The translations under genes and the position numbers were made by a program. A stretch of 8,567 nucleotides of DNA from JBBEBE01 sp051746765 (GTDB lineage Bacteria > Bacteroidota > Rhodothermia > Balneolales > Balneolaceae): contig JBNJFK010000093.1 of assembly GCA_051746765.1 (NCBI GenBank), positions 1 to 8,567 of the forward strand. Direction: 5' to 3'. The notes under the pieces are model-generated. The model saw only the letters and a list, made by a program, of their open reading frames with translations, ran no database searches and was not told the origin of the DNA. Positions 1 to 6,217 of this stretch are shown here, one piece after another (positions within the stretch are counted from its first letter, which is position 1; each line of letters begins with the position of its first letter).

Positions 1-2497
1 AGTGGGTTCGAGCCATCTCGCGCTGAGAGTTGTCGACAATCGATCGGAAAAACGTCTTTTCCTGATACCACTGTCGGCAGAGCTCGAGATTCTCTTCGCT
101 CTCGTTTAGAAACTCGTTCAGAGCAGATCCGACTCCATACCAACCGGGAACGTTGTAACGTACCTGTGTCCATGCGAAGACCCATGGAATGGCCCGAAGA
201 TTTTCGAACTGCAGATTTCCGGAGCTTCCCCGGGAGACCGGGCGGGAGGCGATAGGCAGATTTCCAATATGTCCGACCGGTGTAATCGTTTTGTACCAGT
301 CCCAGAATTCCGGGTGGTCGATCAACTCCCGGTACTCTTTCATCGAGTGCTCGGCAAGTCGATCCATGGTTTTGAAAAATTCCTTGTCATCGGACGTTGA
401 TGCGGCACTTTTGTCACCGGCTGCGGTCACCCGGGCGACAGCTGTTACAATCTGTTCCAGATGGCGACGGGTAATATCGGGAAGTGAGTACCGGAAGGAG
501 ATAATCTCGCCCTGTTCCGTAAACCGGATGCGTCCGTTGTTGCTGATGGGCGGAAGTCCGGAGATCGCTTTGTTGGATCTGCCACCTCCCCGTCCCACGG
601 TTCCTCCCCGTCCGTGAAAGAGGCGGAAGTCGATGTCGTACTCCCGCAGGACAGCGCCCAGTTGCTCTTGTGCCTTCTGGAGTGCCCAGTTGGCCATCCA
701 GTAACCACCATCCTTGTTGCTGTCGGAATATCCAAGCATGATCTCCTGGAACCGTTCTCTGGATTCGAGGTGTTCGCTGTAGAGGGGATTCTTGAATATA
801 CCCTCCATTATGCCGGCGCTCTTTTCCAGATCCTCGATGGTTTCAAAGAGGGGTACCAAATCAATAGAGCTGTCTACCTTGCCATCCCGGTATCCCCAGA
901 GTCCGGCCTCTTTACTCAGAATCATCACTTCGTAGAGATCACTGACACCGTGTGTCATGCTGATGATGTATTCGCCAAAGGCATTGGTGTCCAGTTCAAT
1001 GATGTCATTGAGTAGAATGAAGACACTGAGAACCCGGTCGGTGTCGTCCGTGATGTCGGCATTGACCGGAAGAAGCGGGCGTGGGTTTCTGAGTTCACTC
1101 GCCAGAAGGTCGATCTTCTCTTCTTCATTGAGAGAGGTGTACTTTTCGTGAACTCCTGCCAACTGCAACAGCTCCTCCACAGCCGCTGCATGCAGTTCAC
1201 TGTGCTGTCGAATGTCCAGACCCGCCATGTGAAAGCCGAATGTTTTGGCTCGTATGAGTAGGTGGTGATAACGACCGAAATTGGCCACTTCATCGAGTCC
1301 GCATTCGATCAGGGCGCTCTTGATGAGTTCCAGATCTTGAACGAAATCGGTCGAGGTGTAGAACTTGGCCCGGGCGATGAGAACAGCCGGGTCTTCGGAA
1401 AGATCTCCGATTAAACCCCGGAGACGGTGCATGATATGCGTGATTTTTCGTCGGAACGGCTCGTTGGTGTACCGTCTTCCGTACCGACTGGAAACCGGAG
1501 CTTCTTCTTCGTCCCTTGCCAGTGAATTGGCCAGACTCTCGGGAACGTCTACAAGCTGATTGGAAACACTGAGGTAGCGTCGAATATCGTCAAGCTCCTC
1601 CAGATAGAGTTCCAGAACCGTACGCCGCTGGTCCAACAGGGTATTCCAGGTGATTTCGCTGGTCACATTCGGATTTCCATCCCGGTCACTCCCGATCCAG
1701 GAGCGGTATCGCAAAATTACGGGAATATCGGGCGCCTCGCCGTAGTAGGTAATAAAGGCGTTGTGGATATCGTCGTACAGACGGGGGATGGTGCTCCAGA
1801 TGGAATTTGTAAAGTAGAACAGCCCGTTTTCAACCTCGTCTTCGACCGTCAGCCGTTCCGAGCGGACCTCGTCCGTGGAGATGAGAAGGACCAACTCACT
1901 GAAGATTTGGTGAAGGAGTGCTTCCCGTTCATCCGGTGTCAGGTTGTCCTGATCCAGCTGGGTGATCATCCCGCTGATTTGATCCTGTTTGCCGAGAATG
2001 CTTCGGCGGCGTGCCTCGGTCGGGTGTGCCGTAATGGTTGGCTGTATATCCAGTCGTGAAAAGAGTGAAGCGGCCTCATTCAGAGTGTATCCCTCCTCTT
2101 TGAAATAACGTACAGCGTCCCGAATACTCTCGGTTCTTGGATTCTCGGGTGTGCTTTTGAGCGAACGCTCGCGGTTGATCCGAATAATTTCGTGCTGTTC
2201 GAACGAGTTGATCAGGTGGAAAAAGATCGTATAGATGCGTAAGAGACTGACCAACTCTTTGTGCGACAGATTGGCGATGGTCTTCTGCAGTTTTTCGGTA
2301 GAAGCGTTGTTCTCTCCCTGCTCGAGAACATCAGCTGTGAGTTCCGGAAGCTCGGCAGCCAAACGGGATAGGGAGTCCTCTTTTCGTTTGAGGATGAGCT
2401 GCTCCATAATTTCTGTGAGAGTAACCGTTCGCTGGGTCAGCTTCTGACTGATATTGGATTGGGCAGCGTAGGTCTCGATCGTTTCTTTCCAGGTCAT
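1..2497 (-). CDS. ppc: Phosphoenolpyruvate carboxylase, C-terminus beyond left edge
   Basis: The enzyme (EC 4.1.1.31) carboxylates PEP with bicarbonate to give oxaloacetate and phosphate, replenishing the TCA cycle in the cytosol. I read 832 codons in one uninterrupted frame. Family signatures appear in order: TAHPTEA with catalytic His158 (E. coli His138), GSDRDGNP near residue 270, GYSDSNKDGG with Lys595 (E. coli Lys546), FHGRGGTVGRGGG at about 627-639 with His628, Arg630 and Arg636 (E. coli His579, Arg581, Arg587), and AIPWVFAWTQ near the edge. The E. coli enzyme has 883 residues, so roughly the last 100 are missing here. The ATG at 2497 is the only possible start, because an in-frame stop lies three codons upstream at 2504-2506; no strong Shine-Dalgarno is visible. 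The gene lies 58 nt downstream of a same-strand rhodanese gene and probably shares its transcript. No frameshift or internal stop was found. At the edge, Arg830 appears to replace the usual aspartate-binding lysine (see findings). Confidence 0.97.
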   Translation of the reverse strand, partial: MTWKETIETYAAQSNISQKLTQRTVTLTEIMEQLILKRKEDSLSRLAAELPELTADVLEQGENNASTEKLQKTIANLSHKELVSLLRIYTIFFHLINSFEQHEIIRINRERSLKSTPENPRTESIRDAVRYFKEEGYTLNEAASLFSRLDIQPTITAHPTEARRRSILGKQDQISGMITQLDQDNLTPDEREALLHQIFSELVLLISTDEVRSERLTVEDEVENGLFYFTNSIWSTIPRLYDDIHNAFITYYGEAPDIPVILRYRSWIGSDRDGNPNVTSEITWNTLLDQRRTVLELYLEELDDIRRYLSVSNQLVDVPESLANSLARDEEEAPVSSRYGRRYTNEPFRRKITHIMHRLRGLIGDLSEDPAVLIARAKFYTSTDFVQDLELIKSALIECGLDEVANFGRYHHLLIRAKTFGFHMAGLDIRQHSELHAAAVEELLQLAGVHEKYTSLNEEEKIDLLASELRNPRPLLPVNADITDDTDRVLSVFILLNDIIELDTNAFGEYIISMTHGVSDLYEVMILSKEAGLWGYRDGKVDSSIDLVPLFETIEDLEKSAGIMEGIFKNPLYSEHLESRERFQEIMLGYSDSNKDGGYWMANWALQKAQEQLGAVLREYDIDFRLFHGRGGTVGRGGGRSNKAISGLPPISNNGRIRFTEQGEIISFRYSLPDITRRHLEQIVTAVARVTAAGDKSAASTSDDKEFFKTMDRLAEHSMKEYRELIDHPEFWDWYKTITPVGHIGNLPIASRPVSRGSSGNLQFENLRAIPWVFAWTQVRYNVPGWYGVGSALNEFLNESEENLELCRQWYQEKTFFRSIVDNSQREMARTH

Positions 2498-2555
2498 AGT
2501 CGATTATCTGAGTTGGTCGTTTTCCCTGTCGTAATGGCGAGCGGCCGTGGTGAAA

Positions 2556-2954
2556 CTATCGTTCGGATTCAAATCCGGCATCTACCAGATCCTGATATCC
2601 CCCAATGTTGTACACCTCTTCGAAGCCATGTTCCTGCATCCATTTCATCGCCTGTCCGCTTCGATTTCCCGAACGACAGTAGAGATAGTACGTTTGGCTT
2701 CGATCCAGTTCTCCTGCCTGATCCTCAAAATCATCGGCCATGAAATCGATTAATTGGTCCGTTCGGGCCAGACGTCCCTGGGCAAACTCCTCTGGGGTTC
2801 GTACATCGATAACGACACCCGGTCGTTGCTGGATCTGTTCTATAGCATTTTCGGGTGCAATGTCCCCCCCGCTTTTTTTATCTGAAAACGTTCCTGACAT
2901 ATAGAGTAGAATTATGAGTAAAATTCCGACGATTCCTGCAACTATTCGAATCAT
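2556..2954 (-). CDS. Membrane-anchored single-domain rhodanese-like protein
   Basis: This is a 132-residue protein. An N-terminal hydrophobic segment (residues about 3-20, IVAGIVGILLIILLY) acts as a membrane anchor or uncleaved signal. A short charged linker (about 22-33) follows, then a single rhodanese domain (about 35-132). The domain shows the VIDVRTPEEF motif (about 48-57), the active-site loop CRSGNR with the persulfide-forming Cys93 and loop Arg98, and a GGY motif near the end. Such domains carry sulfane sulfur on the cysteine; the acceptor here is unknown. Which side of the membrane the domain faces is not clear from the flanking charges. The frame stays open up to 3104, but I chose the ATG at 2954 because an AGGA lies 5 nt upstream (2960-2963) and the longer version adds a polar extension before the membrane segment. 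It precedes ppc by 58 nt on the same strand. The linker is encoded by adjacent A7 and G7 runs (2864-2879). Confidence 0.87.
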   Translation of the reverse strand: MIRIVAGIVGILLIILLYMSGTFSDKKSGGDIAPENAIEQIQQRPGVVIDVRTPEEFAQGRLARTDQLIDFMADDFEDQAGELDRSQTYYLYCRSGNRSGQAMKWMQEHGFEEVYNIGGYQDLVDAGFESER

Positions 2955-2959
2955 GGTCG

Positions 2960-2963
2960 TCCT
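2960..2963 (-). promoter_or_regulatory. Ribosome binding site deciding the rhodanese start
   Basis: An AGGA on the minus strand sits 5 nt before the ATG at 2954. This is the main reason to prefer the 132-residue rhodanese over the 182-residue version starting at 3104, which would place a 50-residue polar, basic stretch in front of the membrane segment. Confidence 0.5.
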
Positions 2964-3023
2964 GCTTGGTGTGTCGGTCGCGATTGGCCGGGAAGCCGGG
3001 TCATCTTTTTTGTTCTGCCTCCC

Positions 3024-3044
3024 ATCCCTTTTAAAATAAGGGAT
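3024..3044. promoter_or_regulatory. Candidate operator: perfect inverted repeat
   Basis: The arms ATCCCTT (3024-3030) and AAGGGAT (3038-3044) are perfect inverted copies around the AT-only spacer TTAAAAT. The core also contains the self-complementary TTTTAAAA (3029-3036). The site lies in the gap between divergent genes, where a dimeric repressor or activator site is expected. The same sequence could instead form a weak RNA hairpin or simply be an AT-rich promoter core. The regulator is unknown. Confidence 0.3.
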
Positions 3045-3168
3045 CTTTGGCGTAATTGGAATGAAGATGCGTCGGTTTTTCGTGAGAGGAATCGAACTGG
3101 ACATTCATCGCATCCAGAGGGATCTTCCAAGGGTCTTTTTTTCCAATTCCGAACGTTTCAACTTTGTC

Positions 3169-4716
3169 ATGACAGCTGAGTCGATGTACACACAGCCTGC
3201 ACTCCCTGGTATCCGGTGGACGCTCTTCATTTTTCCCGTCTGGATGGTTCTGTCACTTGTTTCCCCTCTCGCTTCCCAGACGTTGGAACGATTCGAAGAT
3301 GCTGTTCACGAGACGACACTGGAGAACGGCCTCCATATTCTTGTGGTAGAGCGCCCCGACGCACCGGTTGCCAGTTTTGTAACATATGTGAATGTCGGGA
3401 GTGTGAACGAACCGGCCAATCGAACCGGTTTGGCTCACCTGTTTGAGCACATGGTGTTCAAGGGAACCGAGCAGATCGGAACTCGGGATTGGGAAGCAGA
3501 GTCGGACTGGATTGAACGAATGGATCGAGCCTATCGCTCCTGGCTTCGAGAGAGTCGCCGGCCGGAGCCCGACACGACCCGGATGGATCTGGAGTGGCGA
3601 CGATTTGAAACCGCCCAAGAGCAGGCCTCTCTTTTTGTGGTCAATAACGAGTTTTCCCGGATTGTGGAGCAAGAGGGGGGGACCGGAATGAACGCCTTTA
3701 CGAGTGCCGATGCGACCGGGTACTATTACAGTCTTCCACAAAACCGGGCCGAGCTCTGGTTTCTTTTGGAAGCTGCCCGGTTTCAAAATCCGGTCTTTCG
3801 GGAGTTCTATTCCGAGAAAGAGGTGGTACTCGAGGAGCGTCGAATGCGGACCGACTCTCAACCGGTCGGGCGGTTGGTCGAGGAGTTTCTGAGCGTCGCC
3901 TATTCTGCGCACCCGTACCGAAACCCTGTTATTGGCTGGGAGTCCGATATCCGTTCGACGACGATTGCCGACGCGCGGGAGTTTTATGAGACCTGGTACC
4001 GTCCCGACCGTATGACCGTCGTTATATCCGGAGACGTTAATGCAGAGCGAATGTTTCGACTTGCCGAGCGTTATCTTTCTTCGATTCCAGGCGGGGAGTC
4101 CCCGCCCGAAATCGTGACGGAGGAGCCGGAACAGCGGGGCGAGCGGCGGTTTGTCATGGTCGAGGATGGTCAACCCTTTTTTCTGGCCGGTTACCACACG
4201 GTGAGTCGTATCCACGACGACTGGCATGCACTTCGTCTCCTGGGATCCATCGTATCGGACGGCCGCACCTCTCGTCTCTATCGACGATTGGTTCAGCAGG
4301 ACCGGATTGCCCTGAATGTAGCTGCCTTCAACGGATTCCCCGGGACCAAATATCCATCCATGTTTCTAACCCTCGCGATTCCCAATCGGGGGATTTCGCT
4401 GAATCGAATCGAATCGGTGATCGATGAGGAGATCGAAAAAGTGAAGCAGGGAGATGTTCGTCAGGAAGAGTTGGATCGTGCCATCGCCAATGCGCGGGCC
4501 AACCGTCTGCGGGAGATGGAGTCCAACAGTGACCTGGCGATGGCCCTGGCCGAGGCGCATACGTCCAGTGGGGATTGGCGAACACTGTTTACCGATCTGG
4601 AGAAGATATCGGCCGTGACGTTGGAGGATATCCAACGCGTGGCTCAACTCTACCTGATTCGGGAGCAGCGGACGGTCGGGAGAATCGAGAGTCGAGATTC
4701 GGAGGATGAGTCGTGA
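3169..4716 (+). CDS. Exported M16 family zinc metallopeptidase, catalytic subunit
   Basis: The protein has 515 residues from the ATG at 3169 and belongs to the insulinase/pitrilysin/processing-peptidase family, whose members cut peptides inside a closed two-lobed chamber. A signal peptide is visible: Arg16 followed by a hydrophobic core at about 17-33, with likely cleavage near PLAS-Q (35-37). The zinc site HLFEH spans residues 90-94 (ligands His90 and His94, catalytic Glu93). The distal glutamate ligand probably lies in EKEVVLEERR (216-225). Between them is a charged, probably helical insertion (about 104-160), followed by the NAFTSADATGYYYSLP segment. The C-terminal half holds the second, inactive M16 domain, including DGRTSRLYRRL near 365-375. 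The start is uncertain: ATGs at 3061, 3169 and 3184 are in frame and none has a good Shine-Dalgarno. I prefer 3169 or 3184 because they place the signal peptide at the N-terminus. The stop overlaps the start of the second M16 gene. Confidence 0.93.
   Translation: MTAESMYTQPALPGIRWTLFIFPVWMVLSLVSPLASQTLERFEDAVHETTLENGLHILVVERPDAPVASFVTYVNVGSVNEPANRTGLAHLFEHMVFKGTEQIGTRDWEAESDWIERMDRAYRSWLRESRRPEPDTTRMDLEWRRFETAQEQASLFVVNNEFSRIVEQEGGTGMNAFTSADATGYYYSLPQNRAELWFLLEAARFQNPVFREFYSEKEVVLEERRMRTDSQPVGRLVEEFLSVAYSAHPYRNPVIGWESDIRSTTIADAREFYETWYRPDRMTVVISGDVNAERMFRLAERYLSSIPGGESPPEIVTEEPEQRGERRFVMVEDGQPFFLAGYHTVSRIHDDWHALRLLGSIVSDGRTSRLYRRLVQQDRIALNVAAFNGFPGTKYPSMFLTLAIPNRGISLNRIESVIDEEIEKVKQGDVRQEELDRAIANARANRLREMESNSDLAMALAEAHTSSGDWRTLFTDLEKISAVTLEDIQRVAQLYLIREQRTVGRIESRDSEDES
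4701..4705 (+). promoter_or_regulatory. Ribosome binding site for the second M16 gene
   Basis: A GGAGG lies inside the last codons of the first M16 gene, 7 nt before the GTG at 4713 and 10 nt before the ATG at 4716. Spacing favours GTG and codon preference favours ATG; the proteins differ by one residue. Either choice overlaps the upstream TGA (4714-4716), so translational coupling is expected. Confidence 0.65.
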
Positions 4717-6194
4717 TGAGTGAAGAGCTGCCAACAACATTCAGACAGACATTTCTACGGTCGATCCGGGTCGGGGTTCTTTTACTGATCCTGCCTCTAT
4801 CGCTTCTGGCGCAGGAGCGTCCGTGGGAGTCACTCGACTATCCATCATTGAACCCGGTAACCTTCCCGGAAATTGATCGACGCGTACTGGAGAACGGGGC
4901 AACGATCTACGCCATGGAAGATCGCACCCTCCCGCTTGTAACCATCAATTTGATCGCCCGGGGAGGGCGGTTTTTAGTCCCCGCATCGAAAGCCGGTCTG
5001 GATCGTTTGCTGGAGGAGGGGCTCATGGCAGGGGGAACCGAACGGCTGGGTCCGCACGAGTTTCGTACTCTGCTGGAAGGCCGGGCGGCGACGCTCTCTG
5101 TTTCGATGGGAGTGACCACGACCCGGATTCGTCTCCAGTTTCTTCGAGAAGATATGGAGTTGCTGGCTCCTCTCCTCACAGAGCTGATTCAGAGCCCGCG
5201 TTATCCCGAATCGGAAGTGGGGCGAGCGTTGGTACAGGCCGAAACGGCTGTCTCCCGCCAAAATGAAGATCCTGTCGAAATTGCCAGAAGAGAGTTCCGA
5301 AAACTCCTGTTCGGAGAGGAGTCGGTATTGGCGCGGGTCCCTACCTATGAGACACTGGACGGGCTGAACCGGGCATCGGTTCAGGAATTGCATGAACAAA
5401 TTTTCCAGGCTCCCAATCTGCACATCGGGATCTCCGGAGATCTCGATCGGCCCGAAATGCTCTCTGTTCTGGAGGATCTGATGTCCGGTTTGCCGTCGGG
5501 TGAATCGGTCGATGTGGATGTCAGGGTCGAACCCGTCGAGCGCAGGGTAGAAGAATCTGACTCGGTGGTCTATCTGGCTGAAAAACGGGACATCAATCAG
5601 AGTACGGTGTTTTTGGGGCATGCCGGAGGGCGCCAGTCCGATGAAGACCTTCCCGCTCAAGAACTTTTCAACCAGATTTTCGGTGGAGGGTTTTCCGGTC
5701 GCCTTTTCCAGAATGTTCGCAGTGAAAAAGGATTGGCGTACGCGGTGTTTGGTTCGTATGGTCATCAGGTTCACTATCCGGGTATTTTCGCGAGCGGTGC
5801 ATTGACCCGAAGTGAAACGACGGTAGATGCCGTTCTCGCTGTTCAAGAGGAGATTCGCCGCCTTCGTGAGGAATCGGTTCCGGATGAGGAGCTGAGCGAA
5901 GCGGTCGACCGATATGTGAATCAACAGATCTTCGAATATGAGGATCGGGAGAGTCAACTCCTTGAACTGATGCAGAATCGACTGGACGGACTTCCGGAAC
6001 GTTGGACCGAACAGCTCCTCGAATCGGTTCCGGATGTAACAGCGGAAGAGGTGCGTTCGATGGCACATGAGCGTATCGACCCAGACAAGTGGATCATACT
6101 TATCGTCGGCAATCCCGATGAATTGGGCGAATCGCTCGACACGTTGGGCCGCGTGGTTCCGGTGGATATCTCTATTCCGGATCCGGTCGAGTAG
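4713..6194 (+). CDS. Exported M16 family protein lacking the zinc motif, non-catalytic subunit
   Basis: The protein has 493 residues. The signal peptide has basic residues at 16 and 19 and a hydrophobic core at 20-32, with likely cleavage after LLA (Ala33-Gln34). The M16 fold is recognisable (ENGATIYAMED, 60-70), but at the position of HxxEH the sequence reads RLLEE (98-102), so both zinc histidines are gone. The C-terminal domain keeps the glycine-rich stretch FGGGFSGRLF (323-332) followed by NVRSEKGLAY (334-343), which carries the conserved Arg and Tyr of M16 substrate-binding domains. In mitochondrial processing peptidase and known bacterial two-subunit M16 enzymes, an inactive glycine-loop subunit pairs with an HxxEH subunit. 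I infer the same here, with the overlapping upstream gene supplying the active site. The frame opens at GTG 4713, with an ATG one codon later. It ends 20 nt from the convergent DUF255 gene. A zinc-independent role of its own cannot be excluded. Confidence 0.92.
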   Translation: MMSEELPTTFRQTFLRSIRVGVLLLILPLSLLAQERPWESLDYPSLNPVTFPEIDRRVLENGATIYAMEDRTLPLVTINLIARGGRFLVPASKAGLDRLLEEGLMAGGTERLGPHEFRTLLEGRAATLSVSMGVTTTRIRLQFLREDMELLAPLLTELIQSPRYPESEVGRALVQAETAVSRQNEDPVEIARREFRKLLFGEESVLARVPTYETLDGLNRASVQELHEQIFQAPNLHIGISGDLDRPEMLSVLEDLMSGLPSGESVDVDVRVEPVERRVEESDSVVYLAEKRDINQSTVFLGHAGGRQSDEDLPAQELFNQIFGGGFSGRLFQNVRSEKGLAYAVFGSYGHQVHYPGIFASGALTRSETTVDAVLAVQEEIRRLREESVPDEELSEAVDRYVNQQIFEYEDRESQLLELMQNRLDGLPERWTEQLLESVPDVTAEEVRSMAHERIDPDKWIILIVGNPDELGESLDTLGRVVPVDISIPDPVE

Positions 6195-6197
6195 ACT

Positions 6198-6217
6198 TGA
6201 ACCGGGCTCCCGGTTCA
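6198..6217. terminator. Perfect hairpin between convergent genes, possible bidirectional terminator
   Basis: TGAACCGGG (6198-6206) and CCCGGTTCA (6209-6217) are exact inverted copies separated by CT, giving a GC-rich stem of 8-9 bp. It begins 3 nt after the plus-strand M16 stop codon and its right end is the stop codon (6215-6217, minus strand) of the DUF255 gene. Neither strand has a T-run after the stem, so it is not a classical intrinsic terminator. It may stop transcription weakly, protect 3' ends, or serve both convergent units. Confidence 0.5.

Larger units (their letters stand above)
2955..3168. other. Divergent intergenic region between rhodanese and M16 genes
   Basis: About 214 nt separate the chosen starts of two divergent genes, so promoters for both the rhodanese-ppc unit and the M16 pair should lie here. 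The middle (about 3005-3045) is AT-richer than the flanking genes and contains the 7+7 inverted repeat described separately. I could not fix a convincing -35/-10 pair, nor a Bacteroidota-type -33/-7 pair, on either strand. Both flanking reading frames extend into this region (rhodanese to 3104, M16 to 3061), but the extensions overlap each other and precede the hydrophobic export segments, so I treat them as non-coding. A T7 run lies at 3136-3142. Confidence 0.55.

Noticed and set aside
189..2447. Several plus-strand open frames of 60-140 codons across the ppc region, plus two minus-strand frames (445-735, 955-1293)
   Set aside because: All overlap the continuous PEP carboxylase frame, which carries every catalytic motif. 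None resembles a known protein.
2955..3104. N-terminal extension of the rhodanese by 50 residues
   Set aside because: It adds a basic polar stretch before the membrane segment, overlaps the divergent gene's extension, and a good AGGA favours the ATG at 2954.
3061..3168. N-terminal extension of the first M16 protein by 36 residues
   Set aside because: It would bury the signal peptide more than 50 residues into the protein and has no Shine-Dalgarno. It may simply be leader DNA.
3253..4227. 324-codon minus-strand open frame opposite the first M16 gene
   Set aside because: It is antisense to the HxxEH peptidase, its product has no family resemblance, and its composition (many His, Arg, Pro) is typical of a shadow frame.
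4974..6068. 364-codon minus-strand open frame opposite the second M16 gene
   Set aside because: It lies entirely antisense to a gene with clear family motifs and a signal peptide. Its translation shows no recognisable domain and looks like a codon-usage shadow.
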